Shown here: positions 18,425 through 28,314 of the stretch, piece after piece
How the letters are laid out: every line of letters starts with the position of its first letter
How positions within the stretch are numbered: the first letter of the stretch is position 1
Assembly: GCF_000315485.1 (NCBI RefSeq)
Contig: NZ_JH992943.1
Location: forward strand, 667,896-731,895
From: Bacteroides oleiciplenus YIT 12058
GTDB lineage: Bacteria > Bacteroidota > Bacteroidia > Bacteroidales > Bacteroidaceae
Reading direction: 5' to 3'
Length of the DNA: 64,000 nt
Made by a program: the position numbers and the translations under genes
Notes under the pieces: generated by a model
Seen by the model: only the letters and a program-made list of their open reading frames with translations
What the model was told of the DNA's origin: nothing
Database searches by the model: none

Positions 18425-19317
18425 TCTATCTTGAAGTTTTCTAATACATTTGTTGGCTTCCACCCTAATTCACGCATTGCCTTCTCATTACTAAAAGTTA
18501 GCGACTTGGTTATTTTATTAAGTTTCAATGAGTTTAATGGCGCTTTCTTACCCAAGCAGTCCCCTATCAAAGCCATACCTTTTGCCAGCCAATAAGGAAT
18601 TGATAAAGGCAGCGACTTATTCATCTGATTACAAATCAATGTTTCCAACTCTCTGAATGTTGGCTGATAGCTATCACATACATTATAGATACCTCCTTTT
18701 CTAGCCAGCAATGGAATCAGATGCGCAATATCTTGCACCATCAGTACACTTTTCCGAGCTCTACCATCTGCAATACTAAAATACCTTCCTCTACGAATCC
18801 CTGTTATCATTGCTCCCAAATTGCCCGGAGGATTAAGACCAGCTATCAAGGAAGGGCGAATTATCCCCAGTACAACATTGTGTTTCCGACACCAATTCTG
18901 CAAATATTCTTCTGCTAAACGTTTACTCATAGCATAAGGAGTAGTTCCATTTAGTGGATACTCTTCCGCTATGTCTACTCCATAGTCACAACCATATACT
19001 GCTACTGTGGAAACAAAGATAAAAGTTCTCGGTACTCCGACTTTCTCCAATGCAGTACAAAGATTCTTTGTTCCTTGCAGATTTACATCAAAAAACGCCT
19101 GTCGTTCAGCGTTCGTTTTAGGAATAGAATGGGCTTTTCCGGCGGCATGTAATACAATATCATAATGTTCGAGTAGTGCCGGAACCTCTCTAGCAATGTT
19201 TACGGTATAATTATCTTGTTGGGTTAAGCCAACAGTTATTACATCATATATTTTCTCTAAAAGAGGACGTACATTGTTGCCCAAGAACCCGGAGGCTCCT
19301 GTAAATAAAAGATTCAT
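18421..19317 (-). CDS. NAD-dependent epimerase/reductase (extended SDR) of the CPS locus
   Basis: 298 residues. Rossmann motif LFTGASGFLGNN at the N-terminus, VSTVAVYG, and catalytic YAMSK (Tyr-x3-Lys). The C-terminal half matches the sugar-nucleotide 4-epimerase/4-ketoreductase group (WbpV-like). Its place directly before a WecA-like transferase is a common CPS ending, in which the pair makes and transfers a 6-deoxy-amino-sugar such as QuiNAc or FucNAc. It might instead reduce the product of the nearby GDP-mannose dehydratase. Exact substrate uncertain. Confidence 0.85.
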   Translation of the reverse strand: MNLLFTGASGFLGNNVRPLLEKIYDVITVGLTQQDNYTVNIAREVPALLEHYDIVLHAAGKAHSIPKTNAERQAFFDVNLQGTKNLCTALEKVGVPRTFIFVSTVAVYGCDYGVDIAEEYPLNGTTPYAMSKRLAEEYLQNWCRKHNVVLGIIRPSLIAGLNPPGNLGAMITGIRRGRYFSIADGRARKSVLMVQDIAHLIPLLARKGGIYNVCDSYQPTFRELETLICNQMNKSLPLSIPYWLAKGMALIGDCLGKKAPLNSLKLNKITKSLTFSNEKAMRELGWKPTNVLENFKIE

Positions 19318-19519
19318 AAAGAAAAGAATAAAAAAAGGAATAGATTACTTCAACAAAAAAGAAGCATTTACAGGTCGCATTCGCGTGTCCCCTAAAGATA
19401 AGATTTCTTGCTCCTTTATCATATAATATTATAGTAAGTTACAACACACCCATGCACTTCTAGTATTTCTGCATTACACGGAAAGGGTTAGGATTTATTT
19501 CGATAAGCTATTATTAATG

Positions 19520-20596
19520 TTATATTTTCGCTTTCATATACAGTTTCTTCACGAATCGTATATCATGTTCCACCATTATCTTCACAAGTTCAGAAAAACT
19601 GGTTTTCGTTGGCTTCCAACCAAGCAAAGTCTTAGCTTTGGTTGGATCCCCCAACAACTGTTCAACTTCACAAGGGCGGAAATATTTTGGATCAACTTCA
19701 ACCATCACTTTTCCGGTTTTCACATCAATACCCTTTTCATTCACTCCTTTACCTTCCCAATGTAGGTTGATACCTACCTCCCTGAAAGCAAGTGTAGCAA
19801 ATTCACGAACGGTATGCATTTCACCTGTAGCTATCACAAAATCTTCCGGAACGTCATGTTGCAAGATAAGCCACATGCATTCCACGTAATCTCTGGCATA
19901 TCCCCAATCGCGGCGTGCGTCCAAATTACCCAAATACAGTTTGTCCTGAAATCCCTGTGCAATACGAGCAGTAGCAAGAGTTATCTTACGGGTTACAAAA
20001 GTCTCTCCCCGGCGTTCACTTTCATGATTAAATAAAATACCATTTACTGCAAACATACCATAGCTCTCACGATAATTCTTGGTTATCCAAAAACCATATT
20101 GTTTTGCTACACCGTATGGACTACAAGGGTAAAAAGGTGTAGTCTCTTTCTGGGGGACTTCCTGAACCTTACCAAAAAGTTCCGAAGTAGAAGCTTGGTA
20201 AATCTTAGTTTTCCCCTCCAAACCAAGAATACGAACAGCTTCAAGCATACGAAGAGTTCCAACCGCATCAGCTTCAGCCGTATATTCAGGAACGTCGAAA
20301 GAGACTTTTACATGACTTTGAGCAGCTAGATTATAAATCTCATCTGGTTGTATCTGCTGGATTATCCGGATCAACGAACTACTATCCGTCATATCTCCAT
20401 AATGTAGATTGACCAAGCGCTGTTGTTTCATATCACGTACCCACTCATCTAAGTATAGATGTTCAATACGCCCTGTATTAAATGAAGAAGAACGACGAAG
20501 GACACCGTGAACCTCATAACCCTTTTCTATTAAAAACTCGGCAAGAAATGAACCGTCCTGCCCCGTAATACCTGTAATTAGTGCTACTTTCTTCAT
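19520..20596 (-). CDS. gmd: GDP-mannose 4,6-dehydratase
   Basis: 358 residues from the ATG at 20596; a TTG two codons earlier is in frame but less likely. GxxGxxG motif in ALITGITGQDGSFLAE, VHGVLRRSSSFNT, NLAAQSHVKVSF, and the catalytic SPYGVAKQYGFW (Tyr-x3-Lys). It converts GDP-mannose to GDP-4-keto-6-deoxymannose, precursor of GDP-fucose or GDP-rhamnose. No GDP-fucose synthase (fcl/GMER) gene is in the window. The ATG overlaps the upstream glycosyltransferase stop (ATGA). A 202-nt gap without recognisable features follows. Confidence 0.95.
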   Translation of the reverse strand: MKKVALITGITGQDGSFLAEFLIEKGYEVHGVLRRSSSFNTGRIEHLYLDEWVRDMKQQRLVNLHYGDMTDSSSLIRIIQQIQPDEIYNLAAQSHVKVSFDVPEYTAEADAVGTLRMLEAVRILGLEGKTKIYQASTSELFGKVQEVPQKETTPFYPCSPYGVAKQYGFWITKNYRESYGMFAVNGILFNHESERRGETFVTRKITLATARIAQGFQDKLYLGNLDARRDWGYARDYVECMWLILQHDVPEDFVIATGEMHTVREFATLAFREVGINLHWEGKGVNEKGIDVKTGKVMVEVDPKYFRPCEVEQLLGDPTKAKTLLGWKPTKTSFSELVKIMVEHDIRFVKKLYMKAKI

Positions 20597-21351
20597 AACC
20601 AATAAAAAAACTGTTTTAACTTAGGTAACAAACGATACAAAGGATATAAAAAACTAACCTTTACACCATTTTTCTTAAATGCTCTTATACATTCAATATT
20701 ACCTTTTTTTATATTTGTAAGATTTTTACTTGTAGTGCCACCTAACCTCATTTTAACCAATGGTTCAGGAAGATACACCAATTCTATGTGTTCTTTCTCT
20801 ATCAAACGAAGCATTAATTCAAAATCGGCAGCAAATTTAAAATCTAAATCAAATACTCCATACTTCTGATAAACTTCACGTTTCACATAGAAAGTAGGAT
20901 GTGCCGGGTGCCAACCATATTTAAAAGAACGTTGCTTTCCTGAAACCCAATGACGTATAATCTTTGAGGTATCAGTCTGTGCTACATAATAAAGATCTGC
21001 ATACACAGCTTCAGCCTGCCTATTATCCTTGAAAGCTTTCATCACTTTTTCTATCGCAGTCGGTTCCGCCAATAAATCATCCGAATTAATAATACCTATC
21101 ACATCACCAGTAGCCATTCGGAAACCTTTATTCATCGCATCATACAGTCCATTGTCTTTTTCACTGACCCAATGCATTCTTTCTCCAAATAGAGATTCAT
21201 ATTCCCTTATGATATCTACAGTTCCATCATTCGACATACCATCAACAAGAATGTATTCCATATCAAAATAAGTCTGTTGAAAAACAGAACAAATCGTATC
21301 ACGAAGCGTCTTGCTACTATTAAAAGTAACAGTTATAAGAGATATTTTCAT
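20593..21351 (-). CDS. Glycosyltransferase family 2
   Basis: 252 residues, GT-A fold. The N-terminal strand SLITVTFNSSKTLRDTI leads to EYILVDGMSNDGT and the metal-binding IINSDDLL. HWVSGKQRSF and the ADFELMLR segment are typical of the family. The C-terminus is basic. It transfers a sugar to the growing lipid-linked CPS repeat at the inner face of the inner membrane. Translationally coupled to gmd by a 4-nt overlap. Confidence 0.9.
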   Translation of the reverse strand: MKISLITVTFNSSKTLRDTICSVFQQTYFDMEYILVDGMSNDGTVDIIREYESLFGERMHWVSEKDNGLYDAMNKGFRMATGDVIGIINSDDLLAEPTAIEKVMKAFKDNRQAEAVYADLYYVAQTDTSKIIRHWVSGKQRSFKYGWHPAHPTFYVKREVYQKYGVFDLDFKFAADFELMLRLIEKEHIELVYLPEPLVKMRLGGTTSKNLTNIKKGNIECIRAFKKNGVKVSFLYPLYRLLPKLKQFFYWL

Positions 21352-21364
21352 TTGATAAAACAGA

Positions 21365-22579
21365 TCACGACTCTCTTAAAAGTCGATTATACAAAGATAA
21401 ATATTCTTCATATCTATCATATTGGCTATAATTATTCAGAATATGCTCTCTACAACAAGAATAATATTTCATCTTTCCTACCTCCCTTACATATTTTATA
21501 ATATTAATAACCTTGTGGATATCATGAGGGGGTACAACAAAACCGGTTTGTTCGGTCACAACTTCCGGACATGCTGTAACATCATATACTATTACCGGGG
21601 TTCCACAAGCCATACTTTCAATTGTTGTTAAACCAAAAGTCTCTTCTGTGGAAAAATTAATAAATATATCTGCCAAGGAATATAATTCAATCATTTCTTG
21701 AATATTCTCTGTTTTCTGTATTCCAATTATATTTTTCGGTAGATTCAATATTTGTTTTTTACTTAATCCTACCAATATAATAACCTCATCTTCGGACAAA
21801 TGAGCGGATAACTTTATAAAATCATCAAAACCTTTACGTCGATCCCACACAGTAGCTACTCCTAAAATGACAAACTTTCTATTTAATTGATACTTATCTT
21901 GTGCATTTGCAGCAAGAACCGGAGTAAAAGAATAAATATCTACTCCATTATGAATTACCTGCATAGGGTAATTTAAAAAAAACGATTGACTAACCTCATT
22001 TGCCAACCAATTTGAAACTGGTACAATTGTCAAATTAGCAACAGAAGTAAAACAATACTTTTTAAGCTGATAGTTCTTTGCTGACAAGTCAAAAAAAGCA
22101 GCCGGATAATCATTTAAATTAGGGCAATTATAACAACCTGTTTTCCATTTAGAACACGAAGCATTAGAATAATAAGCACAATGCCCTGTATATGTCCAAC
22201 AATCATGAAGCGTCCATACTACAGGAGTCGTCACTGAGTGCAGATAATCAAAAAGAATTTTATAATTTATATAATATCCATGAATGTTATGTAAATGAAT
22301 TATATCAGGCTTTATATCTCTTATCTTTTTTATTAGTTTGTTAGTTACTCTTTTAGATGCCAAACCATGCATATCAAAAACTCTCGATAACAAATAATGT
22401 ATACAGACATCATACAGGTTTCCCACTTTATATAATTCAGATTTACTGGTATTAGCCCAGCGTCCATATACAGTATAGCATTTCCACCCCTTCAAACTTG
22501 CCATTTCTACAATACCTTCAACAATTCGTCCAGTTGAACCGGAGTTTGCTACTACATTGATAGATAAAAGTGTAGGCAT
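21365..22579 (-). CDS. Glycosyltransferase family 4
   Basis: 404 residues, GT-B fold, taking the ATG at 22579 as start. The N-domain begins SINVVANSGSTGRIVEGI. HLHNIHGYYINY, a WTLHDCWTYTGHC segment and a Cys-rich GCYNCPNL loop follow. The C-domain has the donor-binding EETFGLTTIE (EX7E) then SMACGTPVIVYD. It is similar to CPS GT4 enzymes with a colanic-acid/WcaC-like N-region. The start lies 2 nt after the preceding gene's stop. Confidence 0.9.
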   Translation of the reverse strand: MPTLLSINVVANSGSTGRIVEGIVEMASLKGWKCYTVYGRWANTSKSELYKVGNLYDVCIHYLLSRVFDMHGLASKRVTNKLIKKIRDIKPDIIHLHNIHGYYINYKILFDYLHSVTTPVVWTLHDCWTYTGHCAYYSNASCSKWKTGCYNCPNLNDYPAAFFDLSAKNYQLKKYCFTSVANLTIVPVSNWLANEVSQSFFLNYPMQVIHNGVDIYSFTPVLAANAQDKYQLNRKFVILGVATVWDRRKGFDDFIKLSAHLSEDEVIILVGLSKKQILNLPKNIIGIQKTENIQEMIELYSLADIFINFSTEETFGLTTIESMACGTPVIVYDVTACPEVVTEQTGFVVPPHDIHKVINIIKYVREVGKMKYYSCCREHILNNYSQYDRYEEYLSLYNRLLRES

Positions 22580-22581
22580 AT

Positions 22582-23421
22582 TCAAATTATATCAGCTAAG
22601 TTTCCAAATCTTCCTTTACAAAAATCAAGAAATCCACGATAGGCCCAGATCAGCTTCTTTTTCTTTTGTTGTTCTAGCAGGATAATCTTCACTAATATTT
22701 TTACTAATTGAAAAACGCACTGCAAATTCTTGTATACAGATATAACATAGCAACCATTTCGAAAGAAGTAATAATACCGAATAAGTGATGAATCCGAATA
22801 TCTATATTTAATACCTAAAAAATGACCAACTCGTAGAATCCCTGGATTATGTTTTAAAACGACTGAAGGTATTTGCAAATAATCATAGCCAAACCTATGC
22901 GCTCTCAAGCAATATTCATAATCCACATAATCAATAAATAATTTTTCCAAATAAGGGCCCAATTTATAATAATTGGCAACTTGAACTAAATTTCCTGATT
23001 GCCAGATAAATCTATTTCTAATAGTTCTATTAGATATACTCTTATCATAAACAGAATATACTGGGGCCAAAAAAATAAGCTTTTCAACAGATACAGAATC
23101 TAAATATTGATAAAATCCTGTTAAACGTGAAATGAAACAACTATCTTGATCCATTGTTAATACCCAATTGCAACCTAAGCTAAGCGCATATTGAAACCCA
23201 TAATTCAAAGCAATTGCGACACCATGATTACCATTCATGTCTTTATACAATATATTATTCATATCGCTTCTTTCTTTAAGTTCCTTCTTTATATCAGGCT
23301 TTGTTGAATTATCAAGAATAAGCACATGTTCAACATCTTCATAATAAGTTTGTATATTACTCAACAATGTCTCTATAGCAGGATTATAAACAACTACTAT
23401 AGCAAGCACTTTCATTTTCAT
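22582..23421 (-). CDS. Glycosyltransferase family 2 (rhamnosyltransferase-like)
   Basis: 279 residues. AIVVVYNPAIETLLSNI, HVLILDNST, HGVAIALNYGFQYAL and the acid motif LTMDQDSCF are characteristic of the WbbL/RfbN-like GT2 branch that often transfers rhamnose. The C-terminus is basic with a hydrophobic segment near VFQLVKILVKIILL. A 247-nt spacer lies before it on the transcript, one of the largest within this operon. Confidence 0.87.
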   Translation of the reverse strand: MKMKVLAIVVVYNPAIETLLSNIQTYYEDVEHVLILDNSTKPDIKKELKERSDMNNILYKDMNGNHGVAIALNYGFQYALSLGCNWVLTMDQDSCFISRLTGFYQYLDSVSVEKLIFLAPVYSVYDKSISNRTIRNRFIWQSGNLVQVANYYKLGPYLEKLFIDYVDYEYCLRAHRFGYDYLQIPSVVLKHNPGILRVGHFLGIKYRYSDSSLIRYYYFFRNGCYVISVYKNLQCVFQLVKILVKIILLEQQKKKKLIWAYRGFLDFCKGRFGNLADII

Positions 23422-23668
23422 AAATATTTATACTATTTTTGATTAAACAAATTAATATTGTTTAAATTTTACCCAACATTCTTTTGAAGATTATTTTTGA
23501 GGATATTTTTGTCTTTATTCGTCAAATAGACTGCTATACTCCTCATAAAAACAAAAAGAGAAAACAAAATACGGGCTTCCGTGAATAACAATATTTTTTA
23601 TAAAGACAAGAGTTTGTCAAAATTGGATGCCAACCATACATACAGATATCTGCAAATATTTTCTCACC

Positions 23669-24796
23669 CTATTGTATTACACTCTCAAACACCTCTTCCC
23701 ACTTTGCCATTATAGTTTCTTGTGAGTATAACTTAGATTTTTGATAAGCTTTCGTACCCATTTGCTCACGTAGATCTTCACTTTCTATTAGCAACATTAT
23801 TTTCCTAGCCAAATCATCAATATCGCCTTCACGAACTAAAAAGCCATCTACTCCATCCTCTATAATATCCTTAGGACCACATTTACAATCGTAAGAAACT
23901 ACTGGAAGTCCACAAGACATAGCTTCTAAAAGAACCATGGGAAGTCCTTCATAACGAGATGAAAGAACAAATATTGAACTGTTTAAATATTCCCGCTGTA
24001 TGTCCGAAGTAGGCTCATGTATCTCTATTACTTTCTCTAAATTACTTTCTATAATGCAATTATTTACATAATCACGTTTTTCCCCCGAACCAAAGATTTT
24101 TAAAACCCAAAAGGGATGATACTGAGTCACTATTCTCCAAGCATCAACAAGCCGTTCATAACCTTTCTGATAAGATAATCTTCCTACAGCAATAACGGTA
24201 TGAGATTTTAAACTTGCACATTTTAATGGATAATGACTTATGAAATTAGGGATAACAACTAAATTAGAGTTAGAAATCCAATATTCCTTATCTTCATAAG
24301 TAAGACATACAAATTTATCATATTTATTTACAAGTTTCAAATCCTTTCTTGATCTATACTTATCCGCTAAACTCCAAAGCCCCTTTCTACCAAATTGTAT
24401 TCGAAAAAATCTTGAAAAATGAATTTCTGCAATTTTTTTACTACCATCTTTTATACTAGGCAAAAAAGTTGCTTCGTTACCAAATGTGGAAATAACAATA
24501 TCAGCTTTATTAGTCTTTAAATAAGCAGCTAATCTCTTTCTATGAATAGCCCTTTTTATCAAAAATGAAAACATTTTATAAAAAAAACCTCTATCATTAT
24601 CATTTGCATAATTAATGCGCAAATCAAAAAGACTAATATCAGGATGAATTTCAAAAAAAGGTTCACGTCCTTTCTGCTCAACTGTTACAATGGAAACATC
24701 ATGACCAATCTTGGCCAAATAATTAGCTTTATCAACAATAATTCGTTCCATTCCACCTGGAATGTAAGTTCCAGAAAGACAATAAATTATTTTCAT
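23669..24796 (-). CDS. Glycosyltransferase family 4
   Basis: 375 residues, GT-B fold. The N-terminus IIYCLSGTYIPGGMERI provides the glycine-rich acceptor-side loop. VIAVGRLSYQKGYERL and SSRYEGLPMVLLE (EX7E) then AMSCGLPVVSYD mark the C-terminal donor domain. No membrane segment. Starts 11 nt after the Wzy gene ends. Confidence 0.91.
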   Translation of the reverse strand: MKIIYCLSGTYIPGGMERIIVDKANYLAKIGHDVSIVTVEQKGREPFFEIHPDISLFDLRINYANDNDRGFFYKMFSFLIKRAIHRKRLAAYLKTNKADIVISTFGNEATFLPSIKDGSKKIAEIHFSRFFRIQFGRKGLWSLADKYRSRKDLKLVNKYDKFVCLTYEDKEYWISNSNLVVIPNFISHYPLKCASLKSHTVIAVGRLSYQKGYERLVDAWRIVTQYHPFWVLKIFGSGEKRDYVNNCIIESNLEKVIEIHEPTSDIQREYLNSSIFVLSSRYEGLPMVLLEAMSCGLPVVSYDCKCGPKDIIEDGVDGFLVREGDIDDLARKIMLLIESEDLREQMGTKAYQKSKLYSQETIMAKWEEVFESVIQ

Positions 24797-24807
24797 TATA
24801 TTTTATT

Positions 24808-26172
24808 TTAAATTGACTTATAAAAAGTTTGATTTTTTACATGTCCATAATTGCATATACTCCAGAACAACAACAACCAAATCAGATTTTTAAGACTATA
24901 AAAAAAAGAACCACGACACATAAAAATAGCTCCAGATAACAAAATATAATAAATAACGAAAGCGCTTTGACTACCCATCCTACTTTTCATTCTTGAAGAA
25001 GTTACAATTTTCCCCAAAAAATAGAATAAAAAAAGTACACCAATAAAACCAAATGAAAGATATATATCTCCTACTATATGTGTACCTAGTCCCAAAGGAT
25101 TGCCTTCACCTAACACCCAATAACTAGTAAGAGACTCTGATCTCATATTGTATGCTGGAATATCAAATAAAAAGGATACAAATGATTGCAAAAAAGGTAT
25201 AGGAGCTAATATATAAGACAAGGAAGAAATGCCATAGGTAATAGACTCATTATTTACATGATCATAAATGGCATACAAATTCCTATTACAAATAATAAAG
25301 TCTCTAGCATAATCGAATAATGCCAATTCATTATCAGATATACTAGACAATTCTCCACCACCTCGCCAATGTCCTATCAATGATAAAAATACAAAGGCAA
25401 CAAAAAGAGTTACAAAAACTTTTTGAATTGACAGATGATATCGTAAACTATAATAACATAAATAAACAGACATTACACACAATGGTAATGTACGTGTGCC
25501 TGTACTAAGAAGTACCAATATAATGAAGAAAATAACTACGCTATTTTTAAATCCTTTCATAGTACAATCTACCAAACAACCAAAAAGAATAAGTGGTTGA
25601 AAAAATGTATAGGTGAAACGAAACAAAGCATTCGTATTCGCTTCCCCCTCACCAGAATATGTATCAGAAAAAAACTCAAGTCCTCCAGCAATCACAATTA
25701 GTACAAATAATATAATCTCCAAAGCAATTATTCTATCGTTCTGCTTTGTAGAAATCAAACATATAGGAATAGCTTTCTCTCCTATATTCATAACTATAAA
25801 ATTCCTCGTATAACCTACGCTATAAACAGCATAAGCAACATTTGCTAATGCCGTAGCTCGCGTTATCACCTCACTACTAAATCCGCTATAGGCAAACATT
25901 GAATAATCAGGCATTATTGGATAAATGAAAACTGGATAAATGTAACTTACAAGAAAAAAGCTAATAGTAAACAAAACATTGAATCCAAGCGGCTCATTTT
26001 TTCGATCTTGAACATACAGCAAGAATGAATTAGCAACAAACAGTAAAAATAGAATAATACAATAGACTTGCGAATATTTCATAGGAGAGCCAAAGTACAT
26101 CCCCAGAGAAATCAATAAAAAGAACAAGTGTAATCCACATTTCTTATTAATCAGACAAGATTCCTTATTCAT
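24808..26172 (-). CDS. wzy: Wzy-type polysaccharide polymerase
   Basis: 454 residues from the ATG at 26172; a TTG three codons upstream is less likely. About 11-12 hydrophobic segments and a long periplasmic loop (around GEGNPLGLGTHIVGDIYLSF) typical of O-antigen/CPS repeat-unit polymerases, which have low sequence identity. The only polymerase candidate in the locus. Its ATG lies 9 nt after the restored stop of the IS66-split glycosyltransferase, so it belongs to the same operon and may be subject to polarity from the IS. Confidence 0.85.
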   Translation of the reverse strand: MNKESCLINKKCGLHLFFLLISLGMYFGSPMKYSQVYCIILFLLFVANSFLLYVQDRKNEPLGFNVLFTISFFLVSYIYPVFIYPIMPDYSMFAYSGFSSEVITRATALANVAYAVYSVGYTRNFIVMNIGEKAIPICLISTKQNDRIIALEIILFVLIVIAGGLEFFSDTYSGEGEANTNALFRFTYTFFQPLILFGCLVDCTMKGFKNSVVIFFIILVLLSTGTRTLPLCVMSVYLCYYSLRYHLSIQKVFVTLFVAFVFLSLIGHWRGGGELSSISDNELALFDYARDFIICNRNLYAIYDHVNNESITYGISSLSYILAPIPFLQSFVSFLFDIPAYNMRSESLTSYWVLGEGNPLGLGTHIVGDIYLSFGFIGVLFLFYFLGKIVTSSRMKSRMGSQSAFVIYYILLSGAIFMCRGSFFYSLKNLIWLLLFWSICNYGHVKNQTFYKSI

Positions 26173-26181
26173 AACCCGCAA

Positions 26182-26358
26182 CTAATTCTTGCTAAATTTA
26201 TGTTTTAAATCCGAAAATAACACATACAAGGAAAGTGCATGCAATTTAACAGCCCAATAATAAAGTTTCAAATGTAGAGGAACTTTATTGTTAAATAGAA
26301 AATTCTTTGAATCCAGCTCTGGGTAGATAGAATACCATATCATACGGGTATTTTTATC
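26182..26358 (-). pseudogene. 3' fragment of the IS66-interrupted glycosyltransferase
   Basis: This is the severed C-terminus of the GT2 gene at 29109-29927. Joining the two parts at the 9-nt target duplication keeps one open frame (RDKN then TRMIWYSIYPELDSKNF) that ends with TAG at 26184-26182. It adds 58 residues, giving about 328 in total, a normal length for a Bacteroides GT2. Without a start codon of its own it is not expressed as a functional protein. Confidence 0.85.
26350..26358. repeat. Target-site duplication, left copy
   Basis: ATTTTTATC directly abuts the left IS end and is repeated at 29109-29117 directly after the right end. IS66 elements normally duplicate 8 bp; one of the nine bases may be coincidental. 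Confidence 0.85.
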
Positions 26359-26379
26359 GTAACCATTCTATTTTCCGCC
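26359..26379 (+). repeat. IS66 left terminal inverted repeat
   Basis: 21 bp, exact reverse complement of 29088-29108. Confidence 0.93.
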
Positions 26380-26386
26380 ACGACAA

Positions 26387-26415
26387 TTTTATCGGCTGTT
26401 TTTCAGCCGATAAAA
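26387..26415. terminator. Hairpin near the IS66 left end
   Basis: A perfect 12-bp stem TTTTATCGGCTG / CAGCCGATAAAA around a five-T loop, 31 nt beyond the tnpC stop. Likely terminates tnp transcription, which would add to polarity on wzy and the downstream CPS genes. Confidence 0.6.
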
Positions 26416-26445
26416 TAAAAATATCCGTAAGAAAATATTTTTGTT

Positions 26446-28227
26446 TTAACATTCCGATTGATAAAAACATGGCAGAAGGGCTTTTTTGTCGCAGTCCTTA
26501 CCATGAAGAATACATTCAAACAAGTGCTTCAGGTAATCCTGAGGATCTATGTCATTAAGCTTACAGCTTTCTATCAGAGAAAAGATGAATGCCGAGTTTC
26601 CTGCTGCATCCTCACTGCCTATGTTCATACAGTTCTTGAGCAGCAGCTTTACAGGTTTCATCCTTTGCTCACAGAGGTTGTTCGATATTTCCGCCGCACC
26701 GTCCTTGAGGATATTTTTCAGGGATTTCCACTGGTTTATCGTATAGTTCACAGCCTTTCTCATCAGTTCGTTTGCCATGAGTTTAGTATCCTGCATCATC
26801 ATGACCACCTTATGATGGATACGTTCAAGAATAGGTCTCGTAAGCTTAAGTCTTTTTTCCTTAATCTGCTCACCGCTGAGTTTCATTGTGCGGAACAAGT
26901 CTTCATTTCTGAACATATCACCGATAGGGTCTATTATATCCATCGCAGTTCTGTCTGATGGCAAGGCATCGACCCACAGCCTCCTGCAGTGTGTCCAGCA
27001 TCCTATATGAAGCACCTTTGAGTCTTCTCCGTCGAACATCCTGTAAACCGTATATCCGTCTGTAGATACAGATCCCATAAAATGTTCAAGGAAGGTCTTT
27101 GCTACATCAGAGGCTCTGCTGCCGTTATTGTAATGATAGTAAACCAACTTGACATGCTTTGCAAAGAAAGCCCATAAATACTTTCTCCTGTAAGCCTTGC
27201 CTTCCGGTGTTTCAACTCCGACAAGCTCGGTCGTCTCGTCAACCATAAGGTATTTTGCCTGTTGTACAAACTCCTTGAAGACATCTTCCATAAACTCCCT
27301 AAGCCTGGAGATTCCGTTATGGATATAGCCGTTCAGCGTGGTATTGCTTATGTGGATGCCTTCTCTTGCAAGCAGTCTTATCTGTCTGTTCTCAGGCATA
27401 CTGAAGTCATATTTCAGACAAAGCAGACGGGCAAGCAAATCAGGGGAAAAGATTCCTCCAAGGTTTTTCAAGGGATGCTCCATCGTGTTAGTGAAAGTGC
27501 CGTCTGCAAGCTTTACCCTTGCCACCTTGTACACATGCTCCACGTTATGAGCACGCACATGTTCTATAAACCTGTATTCCCACACATCAGCCATTCCGTT
27601 ACGCTTCATAAGCCTTGCACCATCCGGGAGTTGGTAATAGTCTTCTATTTCATGAACAATTACCTTATCCACCTTTAGTCTGCTCTTTTCTGCACGGGGA
27701 GCAGTTTCCTTTTTCCTTGAAGGCCTGCAGTTCTGTGCAGGTACGTTACCGGAAGAGGTATTGCTGCCGGTACCGTTACCATCGGTCTTATTATCATCAT
27801 CACCTTTCTTGCCAGAACCGTCGTACTCGGACTTCTCCATTGCAGACTTGTCAATGTTACGGTTGTTCAGCAGCCTTCTTTGCTCTGAGGTACGGCCGAA
27901 ACGGTGTTTCCTGCTGCCCTCAAGCTGAAGCCTGAGATTGGATATCTCATTTGCCAGCATCATGTTCACCTCGTCTTTTGCCTCAAGCTGCTTTCTCATA
28001 AGTTCCATCTCTTTCCTGTAATGTTCAACCGTACTCGATTGCTTTTCGAGGGATTCTTTGAGGTCATTGATTGTATCAACCATAGCCTTGGAGTTCTCTT
28101 TGTTTGATTCTTCAATAGCCTTAAGCCTCGCAATCAGTTCGTTTACCTGTTTGCGAAGCCCTGCCTTTTCCTCATTCGCCAGACCCAGCTGGCAGCAAAG
28201 TAACTCGTATGCCCTTTCATCAATCAT
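26446..28227 (-). CDS. tnpC: IS66 family transposase TnpC
   Basis: 593 residues, the DDE transposase. An N-terminal coiled coil (about 15-105) is followed by a low-complexity Gly/Asn/Lys linker (about 134-162). The RNase-H core has Asp330 (YLMVDETTELVG), Asp390 (SVSTDGYTVY) and Glu520 (NNLCEQRMKPVK). A HIGCWTHCRRLWVDAL zinc-like Cys/His patch lies between. The C-terminal EDAAGNSAFIFSLIESCKLN is the conserved IS66 tail. Confidence 0.95.
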   Translation of the reverse strand: MIDERAYELLCCQLGLANEEKAGLRKQVNELIARLKAIEESNKENSKAMVDTINDLKESLEKQSSTVEHYRKEMELMRKQLEAKDEVNMMLANEISNLRLQLEGSRKHRFGRTSEQRRLLNNRNIDKSAMEKSEYDGSGKKGDDDNKTDGNGTGSNTSSGNVPAQNCRPSRKKETAPRAEKSRLKVDKVIVHEIEDYYQLPDGARLMKRNGMADVWEYRFIEHVRAHNVEHVYKVARVKLADGTFTNTMEHPLKNLGGIFSPDLLARLLCLKYDFSMPENRQIRLLAREGIHISNTTLNGYIHNGISRLREFMEDVFKEFVQQAKYLMVDETTELVGVETPEGKAYRRKYLWAFFAKHVKLVYYHYNNGSRASDVAKTFLEHFMGSVSTDGYTVYRMFDGEDSKVLHIGCWTHCRRLWVDALPSDRTAMDIIDPIGDMFRNEDLFRTMKLSGEQIKEKRLKLTRPILERIHHKVVMMMQDTKLMANELMRKAVNYTINQWKSLKNILKDGAAEISNNLCEQRMKPVKLLLKNCMNIGSEDAAGNSAFIFSLIESCKLNDIDPQDYLKHLFECILHGKDCDKKALLPCFYQSEC

Positions 28228-28314
28228 GATATAAAGGTACGAAAAATCAGGCAGTTACGCAAACTTTTTATCGTTTATTTTTGCATCATTTTGTTGATAA
28301 TCAATGTATTAATA

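Noticed and set aside
23469..23546. 25-codon minus-strand ORF (MRSIAVYLTNKDKN...) in the gap between two glycosyltransferases
   Set aside because: Could be a remnant of a hydrophobic C-terminus because the frame extends some codons upstream, but it is too short and unmatched to be called.
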